Of a stretch of 64,000 nucleotides of DNA, positions 50,427 through 61,248 are shown piece by piece. Source of the DNA: Daucus carota subsp. sativus (Eukaryota > Streptophyta > Magnoliopsida > Apiales > Apiaceae); assembly GCF_001625215.2 (NCBI RefSeq), contig NC_030381.2, forward strand, positions 47,118,689-47,182,688, in the 5' to 3' direction. The notes below the pieces were generated by a model. The model saw nothing but the letters and a program-made list of their open reading frames with translations, searched no databases and was not told the DNA's origin. Numbering within the stretch: the stretch's first letter is position 1; the number at the start of each line of letters is the position of its first letter. The position numbers and the translations under genes were made by a program.

Positions 50427-52230
50427 GTTAGAAGTTGCCAAGCTTTTGAACTTTACTGATGGGGAATAATAACAAAAGGGATATCTTTTATTTACTAGTA
50501 GCTAATTTAGTTATATGTAAAATTAGTTTCAACCTAAAACAGGTTTAGTGTGTATCCTACTTATGATGGTAGTGACTATGTATGTTGACTGTGTGTACAA
50601 TCTAGCTGTTAGTAGTTGCAGCTAGATATTTTTGCTAGTTAGGTGGGAGTTGAACTACTAATTTTACCTGGCTGTGTTGGTCTGTGAACAGCCTATTTAT
50701 ATGCATGTATTAGCTCCTTATGGAGGCAGACTTTGATTTTATATATAACTTCTTCTCTGAATATTGATAATGTATCAATTTGGGGATAGCTTGGGGTAGA
50801 GATTGTCCTGCGGTTCAATCTCCTGAGGTTTATAATCACTGTTCTTGTTGTGTTTATCATTATCTTGTTATTATAATCTTATTCTTGTCATTGTGCTGCG
50901 TCAAATTGGCGTCAGAGCTAAAATTCTGGTCGTTATCATTGTTAAAGTTCATCCTACTGTTAATGTTCATCATCTGCTATATTCACTCTGATTTCTGTCC
51001 AAACCTGACCAATTCTACATATAATCCAGAAACCTAATTTCAGTCCCTGAATACCATTCTTCTTTACCAAAAAATCAGGAACATAACACCATCATATCAC
51101 TACCATGGCACCACCAGATTCAACCATTTCCATTTGCTGCCCAGTAACCTACAAAGCTGCACCATTCTTATTTTTTTTAAACCCTTTAAACACTCGGTTT
51201 CAGTTCTCACAACGCAATCCATACACTTACTAATTGAAACAAGCATCACACCCACAATTACTCACCAAAGCAGAAAAGATAACAGGTCTGGGAAAAGAGA
51301 TCAAGAAAGATCATAGAGAGAAGCAACAGGGAGGAAGATTGACAAGAAAGAAAAACAGAGAAAAAGAAACTTATTAAAAACGGCTGCTTTTCTAAACTGC
51401 TGCTGTATTTAAAACAAATATGTGCAGCCTTTGTAACCTCTGATCTACTGACTGTTCAGACCCTTAAACTTCTGAATTTGAGAAAATCAGCCCCAATTCT
51501 GTCTATTAAATCATGTCCAAGCGTATAAAGTCTGGAATTGAGATAGTAAAGGATAATATACACTGTCTTCAGGATGAATGTGATTCCTTACACTATGAGA
51601 TTTATGCCTGTTATCATCGAAACAAGCTATTTGAATATGAGCTTACATTGAAGGAGTTAGATAAATCATATTATGAACTTGAAAACTTGAAACAAAAGTA
51701 CAATGTTCAATTGAGAAAAGAAGAGGAAAAGAGTAAGAAGAGACAACAGAGGTTTTATGAAATGTTTATACCTCAACTTCTTAGCGGGAATCACAAATCC
51801 AATTTGGAGAAGGAAGAAATAGTCAAAGGAGATGAAATTGCACATGAAATCAATCATGTTGAAGATTGTGTAAAAGACAAGCAGTCTCCTATACTATATG
51901 GTTTGGGTTGCTAGGATAATGATAGTACTACAGTTCAATGGTTATTCTATAAAGCTGATTATCTATTCTGGGCATCATCAGCTGTCACGAAGTTATCGAG
52001 ATGATCTCAGAAGATTTATATTTTTACAGTTTCATTAGACGGTGAGTGCTACCAACCAAGTGAGAACTGAAAATGGAGAAAAACTGGTTAAATATCTTTT
52101 CTCCAGATTACCCAAAACTTGAGGGAAATGTGATAATGGTTGTGGTAGTCGATGTCATAATAATTACTTAACTAGGCCCAGGTCTTACAACGAATCATCC
52201 ATATACCTCAATCAATGTGTCAAACTGTAA
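50427..52230 (+). mobile_element. Possible LTR-element relic
   Basis: At 50906-50920 TTGGCGTCAGAGC resembles an initiator tRNA-Met primer site following a stretch that looks like an LTR with a TATA-like region and pyrimidine-rich end. At about 52110-52135 a purine-rich AAACTTGAGGGAAATG precedes a TG. I could not match two LTRs, nor find gag or pol. If real, it is an old, broken and largely non-coding copy. Borders are rough. Confidence 0.3.
51513..51914 (+). CDS. Hypothetical coiled-coil protein, 133 residues
   Basis: I do not recognise this ORF. It is lysine- and glutamate-rich, with a heptad-like stretch from about residue 10 to 85 (DECDSLHYEIYACYHRNKLF, ELTLKELDKSYYELENLKQK), so a coiled coil is likely. 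No signal peptide, no membrane segment, no catalytic motif. It lies inside a region that may be an old LTR-type element, so it could be element-derived, a gene piece, or chance. Clear promoter and splice context are lacking. Confidence 0.3.
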   Translation: MSKRIKSGIEIVKDNIHCLQDECDSLHYEIYACYHRNKLFEYELTLKELDKSYYELENLKQKYNVQLRKEEEKSKKRQQRFYEMFIPQLLSGNHKSNLEKEEIVKGDEIAHEINHVEDCVKDKQSPILYGLGC

Positions 52231-52353
52231 TGCAAGTGAGAAAAGCAGCCTATTCACTAGTGTATTTAGTAAATAAGACACCAATTTGGAACATAATTGG
52301 TCATAAGCACATCATACCATTCCAAGCTAACTAAAAAAACTGCACAAATTAAT

Positions 52354-55300
52354 CACTACTACACATTTGGACTTACATAGCGGTCATTTTTAAACTTACA
52401 TAGCGGTTCTAGGCACTATACAAGACAGCGCTATGCAAGTACAATAAACTTACATAGCGCTTCATTTTCCACTCTCTAAGAACAATACCTACATAGCGTC
52501 TGAAGAAGCGTTATCTAAATAAGCATCATCCAAGTCAATTCTACTTCAATACCACTTCTATAAACGCTGTACAAGTAGCATATGTATATGACAATCTTCC
52601 TTGCATAGTTCTTATATAAACATTGTGCAAGTAAAAGTACCATCTTCACTACTTATTTACATAACTATTATTCAAACGCTATCCAAGTGGAAATTTTATA
52701 AAAATCCTTAAAAAAAATTGAAATAAAAAATCCTAACTTTTTTAAAAAAAATACTAATATAATTAATTTTCTGCCCTTTTTTAAATTACACAATCAATTC
52801 GAGAAAATTCACAAATTATTTTAAAAAAATATGTGACCCTTATTCCAATAAAAATAAATTAATTAATTACTCATGAATTTATTTGTTTACAACTAAAATC
52901 AATTCCAAATAAACATATATTGAACATAAAACATGAAATCCTCTATAATTAAATATTTCACAATTCAAAACACTACTGTACATAAGTTTGCCTGATAATG
53001 TTTTCACAAAATTAAATACATCTCCTAATTTCTTTTTCTTGGTTCTTGGAGAAAGAGAGTGAACATTATAGCTATATAAATATATTTATTTATGTAAACT
53101 ACAATCAACAGAATGGTTAGGAGAAAAGCCTGACTTCTGAACTAGACCTACTTAAAAAAAACAGAGAATAAAAGGAAAAACTAATAAATAAAAAAACCTT
53201 GATAAATCAGATATGCTGTCGGCCTCAGGCCTCATTAGAAGCTGCTCAGAACCAACACTGCTACCACACTATGTCTTCCAATCGATCATCAAATTCTAAA
53301 TAAAAGTTGGTGGCTGAGTTAAATTTTACCAATTTTTATCAGCTACAGTTTTTAATAACAGTAATTCAAAAGACTGATCTTAATTTTGGTATGCTCTGTT
53401 AAAATATTTCCTAGTCTTATATCAGCTTCATCTTAAGTTAGAATTATCATTACTATTCCTATAGTTATCTGCACTGAAACACTTGATTTTAGGTAAGTGT
53501 TCTGGAGAAAAGCCTGACTTCTGAACTAGATGTACTTCAAAAAAACAGGGAATAAAAGAAACACTTATCATGGGAGAAACCTCGCTAAATCAGATTATAG
53601 ATGGAAAAGTTAAAATTAACTCCCTTCATGAAAAAGATTATACGACTAAAATCAAGCCAGTAGTTCTAAAGCCAACATACTTAATAAAAACTTGTCGAAA
53701 TAGATGCATCATCAAATGTAAAGCTAAAGGTTTGATTTGGTAAAGATGTACCTAGAAATAAGGGCTACATGTTTTATGAGAAAATAGCTAGCAGAATACG
53801 CAAGTGATGAGATAAACAATTCATATGCTATAAATAGACATAACAGGAGCATATATGATGTACCGAGTGGAACAAAAAAAACTATGTTTTGGGAGTGAGG
53901 AGTTAGAGCTGTAGCTCTGAGAGAAAAAAGAAAGGCAGATTATAAAAAGTTAACAAAGACTAGATTCATTGTACAAAACCTGCTGGTGATTAAACTGAGG
54001 AAATATGCAAATGCCCTATCGATTCCTAAACCAAATCAAGAATTCTATTTTTTTTAATTTAAACAGAGCCCATTATGTTGATTCAAATATTGAGCATAAG
54101 TACATGTATAAATAAACTGTACCTCTGCTTGCTAGGATATATTTACAAGCATATTTTTTAAACAACAAAAGCAACTCAGCCACATTAAGAACATAAAAAA
54201 GATACATCAACACATCACAGGAGGCAACAGGAATTGAAATAACTGTTTTCAACACATAACTTGTATACATATACGCAGATCATAAGAATAGAGCAGAGCA
54301 CATAAATCAAAACCCTAAAACATTAAAATCTAACAAATTGAAGATAACCCAATCAAGATAATTAATCACAAATTGAATATAATAGGAGACAAATCAAACC
54401 CCTTGAATATACACACATATATATACACACACAAGTTAGAATAATACCTAATTTCTTTAATAAATGAGTTTGATTCAGAAATGTAGACAGTGGATGTGGG
54501 TTGTAAACGGAGGAGTAAGATGCAGCAATTGATCACCGAGGCACCGATGGGTTTAGCCGTTCAGCAATGCATGGTGAGGACTGTTTCGCCCAATCTATCA
54601 GTGTACGTGGTGATTTTTTTAGTGTACGAGCAGTTATCTGTAAAAAATAAAACTACTTAGGATATGTTAACTACAAGAATGGTTTTATAAATGCTATAGA
54701 AGTATTAATAATTTAAAATATATAAAAATAATATTATTTGAAATATGTATACTTCCACAACGTTTATAGAAATGCTATTGTAATATGTATTATTATATTA
54801 CTTTTAATACATGTACTTTTATAGCGTTTATAGAATTGTTATTGTAGTGATATTCATTTTTTATTATTTATTTAATTCTTTTAACAGTAGCTTATATACC
54901 GGTTTTTGCAAAGACGCTATACAAGTAATATTACCTAGAAGGGTGAGGTTCAAATCAGAACATATACTAAAATTAGAACTTAGGACCGTAGACATCCGTC
55001 AGATTTATTTAAAATCTATGGCTATGATCTAAAGGGCATGTATATTAAATCATTTAATATCTTCCCTCATTAAAGCACACATTATGTTTTACATTATATT
55101 ATGTAATAAATTATATATTATATCTCACTATTTCAAGAAATATATCACACATGATATAATTATCGTATACCATTGCAGTATATCTAAGCAATAGATAAAA
55201 TAATCAACTCAATTCATAAATATATTATAGTATACCATTGCAGTATATTTAAGTTACAGATGAAATAATGAATTCACTAATTATTTCATTTTGTCTTATA

Positions 55301-56200
55301 TCGTATTTTTGAATGGAATATATTATTTTATCTATTACTTACATATACTGCAATGGTATATACTATAGTTATGTTATTTTTGTATTAGTTCGACAATAGT
55401 GTAAGAGTATAATTTATGATATACTGCAATAGTATTTTTTTTTATTTTAATGAATATATGTCATAAAAAGATATATTTATTATATATTTTAAATATATAA
55501 AAAATGATATATTGAATATATTGGTATACTGTAGTTTATATGTTCCTTAACAATAGTATGATATAATTAAAAACACATAAGAAATAATCTATTTACAAAA
55601 TAGAGTATACTGCAGAATATATAATAATTAAAATTAAAACTAAAACTAGTTATGGTAAGTAAGTCATTTTATTTAAAGTGATTAGTTGATGGTCATAAAT
55701 ATGTACATATTTAATGCTTATAGTACTTCATAATTAAACGTAATTTCAATCTCAACCATATAATATACTTAGATCTAATGGTCCTCAGTGAGTTCTAAGT
55801 TCTAACAATAACTTGGTTCTATCTCGAACTTGACCCTTACCTAGAAGGGTGAGGTTCAAATCAGAACATATACTAAAATTAGATGTATACTTTCATAACA
55901 TTTATTGAAACGCTATTCTAGTTATCCTAATATTACTTAAAATATGTATCCTTCTACAGCATTTATAGAAATACTATTGTAGTTGTATAATATTGCTTAA
56001 AATACATATACTTGTATAGCGGTTATAGAATTATTATTGTAGTAATATCCTTTTTTTTAAAATTATTTTCAATCCTTTTTAATAGTAGGTTATAAACCGT
56101 TTTTTGTAAAAATGCTATACAAGTAATATACTTGGATAACGTATACGAAAAAACACTATCCAAGTACCATGACAGCAATGATTCGCTATGAACCCCCTTG
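52354..56200 (+). mobile_element. CACTA-like element, 3.8 kb, non-autonomous
   Basis: It opens with CACTACTACACATTTGG, the CACTA terminus, followed by a dense set of subterminal repeats on both strands: ACTTACATAGCGG, GCTATACAAGTA and TATAGAATTGTTATTGTAG types, at about 52370-52690 and again at about 54780-54930 and 55900-56165. The right terminus, which should be the inverse of the left, is not found; similarity fades after CGCTATGAAC near 56195, so the right end is eroded. No transposase. Its core (53000-54600) includes a GC-richer block at about 54480-54600 that may be a captured first exon of a minus-strand gene. Confidence 0.65.
54931..55883. repeat. 47-base exact direct repeats bounding an inserted AT-rich element
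   Basis: An identical 47-base stretch (starts TTACCTAGAAGGGTGAGGTT) occurs at 54931-54977 and 55837-55883. Just inside, GGGTGAGGTTCAAAT at the left and (other strand) GGGTCAAGTTCGAGA at the right are inverted. GTTAGAACTTAGAACT on the right arm also pairs with AATTAGAACTTAGGACC on the left. This looks like a MITE of about 0.9 kb (Mutator-like by its GGGT ends) whose left end is repeated after its right end. The interior contains several ATACTGCAATGGTATA inverted copies. Confidence 0.6.
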
Positions 56201-56508
56201 ATATCTTGTGCCATATCTCGGCTACATTCAGAGAACTATTTGTGTTTTATTGATCTCTTTTCAGGTGGTTTAATTTATAGAAAAGATGATGAAGCTTGGT
56301 GATTCAATCCAAGCTTTCAAGCACTTGATCTTTTCTTTTCTTATTGGAGCTTGAGAGGACAAGTAGATAAGATGCAATAATTATCTTCAACCAATGACTT
56401 ATATAAAGTATAGTTTTATAACTTATTCTTAAAAAAAATTGTTTATGAATAAAAAATTAATCATTAAACTTTTATTTAGAAGGAAAAAAAGTTTTAAAAT
56501 AAGTAATA

Positions 56509-56766
56509 CTTTCCTTTTTTGATGTCCCACTCAATTCTATACATTTCATTTCAAAATTTTCCTAAAATAATAACCTTTTATAATATAAAAGTCTCAACTA
56601 CCCATAACTTTCATCAACTTTTTCAAATCTATCAATTAAATATTGTTGGGTCCCGCCACTTTACCCACATTTCTTTCTCTTTTTCCACTACTTTAGCTTA
56701 TTTTATACACTTTTCTTAATCTCCATGTCCATTCCAAACGTATATAACTCCGAGGGACGGAGGAAG
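56509..56766. mobile_element. Stowaway MITE
   Basis: 258 bases between TA dinucleotides. The right end (other strand) CTTCCTCCGTCCCTCGG pairs with left CTTTCCTTTTTTGATGTCCC. Inner arms ATTCTATACATTTCATTTC pair with the inverse of CATTCCAAACGTATATAAC. Confidence 0.75.
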
Positions 56767-57443
56767 TAACTCAATTGGGCGGAGGGACTAATATTTTCAT
56801 TGAATATTAGACCTTATCAACCTTTGAGGGATTTACTTTTTCTTCATCAATCTTATTTTCCACAACTGTGAATCAATTTACCACACTACAATGACACTGA
56901 TATTGTTATACCACATATACAGTACATGGTTTATCAGCAGCTGATGAAAATCTGGCGATGCTATGCGTAAATTTGAAGCTTGTTTGGTTTTGTTTCCATG
57001 CGTTTAAACTTGAGCTATCAACAATAGTAGAGCCATCCATAGATTCCTGAATCAGAATCTATTAGAAAGTCATATACTATGATCAGAATATATTCTAGCT
57101 AGCCTTATTCTTGGTGGGTGCAGCTTATCTATCTTATATTCATTAATTTCTGCTGAAGTCAATCGTAAATGCAACTTAAGCACCTGAGCGTTGTAATTTA
57201 TTTTCTTACTTTCCATAATCCTACTTGTAAAACAATTTTAAGCTCTTTGTACTCGTAACAGGAACACATAAACTGTTTCATTTACTTGATTTATGATTAC
57301 TTTGACCTTCTCGTACTCCTCCAAAACATCAACTGGAGTTCCATTTGTGTTTGCAGTTGAAGGATTTTGGTCTAAAATGTTCCACAATTCTGGTACACAG
57401 CTTAATCCAAATATGACAGTATAAAATGCAGGGTGTACGTTCA

Positions 57444-58226
57444 CTTACATGGAATGGAATGAGGGGATAATGGAATGAAAAATTATATATAAGTTTTATG
57501 AAGAAAGAATAAAGTATAAGATGATAGTGACTAAATATGAATAGGTTTAAATTTCTTGTGATAAAGATTGTAAGGAAACATGATGTAGAAATGGAATGAG
57601 CATTACTTCCAAAACATGTGGATTAGAATTCCAGTTGAAATAGTAGGAATGGAATGATTGAAAGAATGAAAATTATAGATATTTAGAGGGGTGTATTGGA
57701 TTGGGATTTTAAAGCATTTTTTTGCATTCATGAAATCCGAGGGTATTCGATTGGGATTGTTTGAAATCCATTAAAATCTTGAGGTATTCGATTGGGATTT
57801 TAAACTATGCTACAAAATCTGGTGGTATTCAATTGGGATTTTAAATTATGCTTTAAAATCCGAAGGTATTCAATTGGGATTGTTTAAAATCCATTAAAAT
57901 CTGATGGTATTCAAATGCTGATGGATTTTTTTTCATTTCATAAAATGATGGATTTTGTGGCATTCTTCAGTGTATTTTAAGTTTTTTGAAATCCCACCAA
58001 ATTCAATGGGATTTCGAAGCATTGTACCTAAATCCTATCAACTCTGCGACATTTCATCAAGAATCCGCAAAAAATCAAAATCCCATACAATCCATTAAAA
58101 TCCATAGACTAAAAACAATGCATTAAAATCCCAATCGAATACACCCCCGTTAATCTAATCAACAGTTAGAGTACAAAATTCATTCTATTCTCCCTCATTT
58201 CCGTTTCACCCATGTGAACACAACCT
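57444..58226. mobile_element. TIR element in the copy C promoter, hosting a second element
   Basis: Compared with the copy B flank, an extra 0.78 kb is present here. Its ends GGTGTACGTTCAC (left) and GGTTGTGTTCACATGGG (other strand, right) are imperfect inverted repeats followed by AATGGAATGA / GGAAATGAGGG. About 25 bases of the homologous flank are missing at the insertion point. It is interrupted by the element at 57686. Confidence 0.55.
57686..58149. mobile_element. Tourist-like MITE nested in another element
   Basis: 464 bases flanked by TTA on both sides (57683-57685 and 58150-58152). Termini GAGGGGTGTATTGG and (other strand) CGGGGGTGTATTCG are inverted. The interior repeats a GGTATTCGATTGGGATTTTAAA unit (imperfect copies) at least five times on the left arm. 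Confidence 0.75.
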
Positions 58227-58617
58227 AAAGTCTAATGATCATTCGATAGTCATAGAGCTTGTATATTCTGTTATGACATTGTTTCTGCTTTTGGTAATCC
58301 TGCAACTATGTATGCCACCGTATGGCATTGAACATACGTTAACAAATTGAGCAAAATCAATATCAAACGAAAAAGTTTGCACCCAAAGTTGGGGAAACGT
58401 CAATTTATTGACAGTGTTGAACCTTTTTTCAGCCTAGTTGATAAGTTCGAAATTAATGGCATAGATTTGCTCAAGCACTTACTCGACTTTGGAGCGAAAA
58501 AAAAAAGATATAGTCTTGTGGGATTATTACACAGAATCTGAATCTGCTGCCTTGCAAGAGATGCTTGATGTTGGTGAGGAATTGATTAGGAATTTGGATT
58601 AATCTGGATACCGGTCC

Positions 58618-58625
58618 TATAAATA
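58618..58625 (+). promoter_or_regulatory. TATA box of PP2-like gene C
   Basis: TATAAATA, 62 bases before the ATG, in the context GGTCCTATAAATAG, as in copies A and B with one change. Confidence 0.75.
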
Positions 58626-58686
58626 GCACCACTACAAGAGAGGTTACCACAAGGCAGAACCAAATACTTACACATTTAGTTATAAG

Positions 58687-59687
58687 ATGGCTCAAGTTGC
58701 GAAGATTGATGTGGCACAAACTGTGAAAATGGGAGAAAAACTCCCTCCTGTTGCTGACTTGAAGCAGCAGATGGTATGTCTACTAATTATGACTGTGTAA
58801 TTATATACGTATTCCGTCCCGCTCATTATGTCCTCATTTCCTATTCTGCTTGTCCAAAAACTATTATTTACATGTATTAAAGAGTAGATTTCAAGGGAGG
58901 GGCCAAACTTTACAGACTCTAGCCACAATATTGTCATTTTCGAATGTCAACCACTTTTTTGTAACACTCTGAAAAGTTTGGTCACACCCTTAAATTAACT
59001 CTATATTAAATATAGTAAATTGAGTATTAATTATGTTAATATTTTTTTAAACAATACAACTTTTTGGTAATTATCGACTAATCTAATGTGAATGAGGGAA
59101 TATTATATGATACATAAACATTATCGTAACCTTAACTATTCATGTCTGCTGTAGGATGTTGTGCCTGCTAAGGATCTCACTTATGCAAACCCTCAATCAT
59201 GGAAATTCCAGTAAGTACATATTAGTGCATTAAAAATTAAAATAGTAAAATGAACTGACTGAACATGGAATGATGGAGTCGGACTAACTCTATTGTATCC
59301 AATAAAATTTTCTAAATTCTTCTGTATGCCTGTGTATGCAGTGGTGAAACTGCTGAATTTGTGGGAAAAGGCGATCCAACGGTCCATGGAACTTATGATG
59401 TGAAAAAACTTGACAAAGGACTGGTGTACGAGGTGTATTTTTATGTGACTATGAAAGACAATCAGGTGACAAGTCCAGTGAAACTAATCTTGGAGCTTCC
59501 AAATGGAACCAAGCAAGAGAAGACTGAACAAATAACACTAGATCCACTTGTCTGGAAAGCAGTATCAGTTGGGAAATTCTTGAACCTGTTTCAAACTGGA
59601 GACATCAAATTCACATTCTCCGGTGTCACTGGTGATACCTGGAAGGGTATGCTCCTCGAATGCGTCCTGATTAGCCCTTCCTTTTGA
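58687..59687 (+). CDS. PP2-type phloem lectin-like protein, copy C
   Basis: Exons 58687-58773, 59155-59210 and 59342-59687 encode 162 residues with exon sizes identical to copies A and B (87, 56 and 346 bases). The PP2 domain reads GLVYEVYFYVTMKDNQV, LELPNGTKQEKTEQ, PLVWKAVSVGKFLN and GDIKFTFSGVTGDTWKGMLL, then ECVLISPSF. It is the most diverged of the three, especially at the C-terminus and in the leader (VADLKQQM). Intron 1 is longer (381 bases) than the 85-90 of A and B because of a partial Stowaway-like insert near 58810-58870. It is intact and should be expressed, but its 5' flank carries two transposons that A and B lack. Confidence 0.8.
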
Positions 59688-61248
59688 ATCCACCAACAAA
59701 AATAAATAATCTGCTTAACAGCCAACAAATTAACTTCTATGCTTAGATGGTTGTTAGGTAGTTGATTAATATATGCACTTATGTAATAAAACGACTACCA
59801 CTGGTTGGTAGCTGCCTAGCTTGTCATACTATCAAGTTGATTAATGGGCAAAATTATGCACTACTACTTAGTACTTACATGTGTTTTAACATCTCTCTTT
59901 GCCAAAAGAAGGCTATCTTTTATCCCATATATTTGTGCTGACGTTCTGATCCCAGCCGATAGCATTTTCTGAATTTAAAAAGAGAAATAGATACGACGAA
60001 ATTATGGCTTAAAAATGTCTTCCGTACAAAATGCTTAATACAATGATAAAAATATTTATCCTTTTGTTTGCTTTACTTGTTGATTACCAAGAAAAAATCT
60101 GATGTGACTTTTAATCATGAAACCACCTTGTTTCATCAAAAAATTACATCTATTGATATAATAATATTCCTTGTGCATGGAAGAGACGATAGCCTTTTTA
60201 CTCTTCATTATAGTCAAGAAAACCGGTTTCTCTTCCTTTTCATTAAACTTTTCTCTATGTTGGGACAAGAATGTGAAAATACGCAGTGCAACTTTATAAT
60301 CGAACCTCTTGTATTAGGATTTCAAATTCATGGGGCAAAGTTCATATTTTGATTTGGGGTTCCTTTGATTTGAGGGTACTGATGTGTTTGTTTTGTAAAA
60401 AGGAGATGAAAAACATAGGAGGGCAGGAGTTCTGTTTTGTCTGTGCTGCTCTGCTGCTTCTGTTGCTTTACTTCAAAAATAAAATTGCAGCCGGAAGGAG
60501 AGAACCCTTCAGATGTAAAATTGCTGGCTAATCCTGACTAATTTAATAACAAATTCGTGCTTCAACCATGAGATAAGGCTGGACTTATTAAAATTTATAT
60601 AACATAAAAACTAAACATTATATAAGTCAGCTAGGACAAGTACCCAGTCCCTCTTCATGCTGTCCAGCCTTCATAAGAATTTTTGCTGGAGAGAGACACT
60701 AATTATGCAAACAGTTGGGTTAAGTGTCTCGGCCAACAAATTATTTTAAAGAACTTTAACTTTTAACACACTTGATAGATATTTTGATTTTACATTTTGC
60801 AATGTCATTTTAGTGGGGTTGTGCCTGATTTATAATCGCCTCCGAATGGCTTTATCTTTATAATTTTGTAAGTTATATTTAAAATTTTTGATTTCAGAAA
60901 AAAAAATATTAAATTTTTATTCAAAAAATAAAATAATTTATGCAACTATACTTTACAATAATTTTAAAATATCTGTTTAGTCCTCTTTCCTAAACGTATA
61001 TAATTAGTATATATTTCAAATATTTATTACATATTGTATATTTAGTGAAATTTTGGTCAAATATAAATAATAATGACAATATTACTATTATTTATTATTA
61101 TTGTTATTATTATTATATTTTACTCCGTTGTTATTGTTGTTACACTTCAAGCAAAACCAAAAGAAATTTGGATTAAATTCTACTCCGTATATGATAGACG
61201 TGGATGAAGGTCAAAGAGGCCAAGTACAAGATAACGATAATTGAGTGC
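59688..61248. other. Spacer between PP2-like copy C and the FKBP gene
   Basis: Starts with the copy C 3' end (GATGGTTGTTAGGTAGTTGATTAA, shared with A and B in part). Overlapping ORFs at 60056-60531 show no recognisable domain. A TTATTATTATTG-type trinucleotide run lies at about 61078-61120. No gene called. Confidence 0.4.

Larger units (their letters stand above)
56201..58617. other. Spacer and 5' flank of PP2-like copy C
   Basis: From about 56850 the sequence is homologous to the flanks of copies A and B (TGCTATGCGTAAATTTGAAG, GAGCCATCCATAGATTCCT, TCAAATTTAAGCTCTTTGTAC-type blocks). This homology is interrupted at about 57444-58226 by a nested pair of transposons. One Stowaway MITE precedes it. 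Confidence 0.5.
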
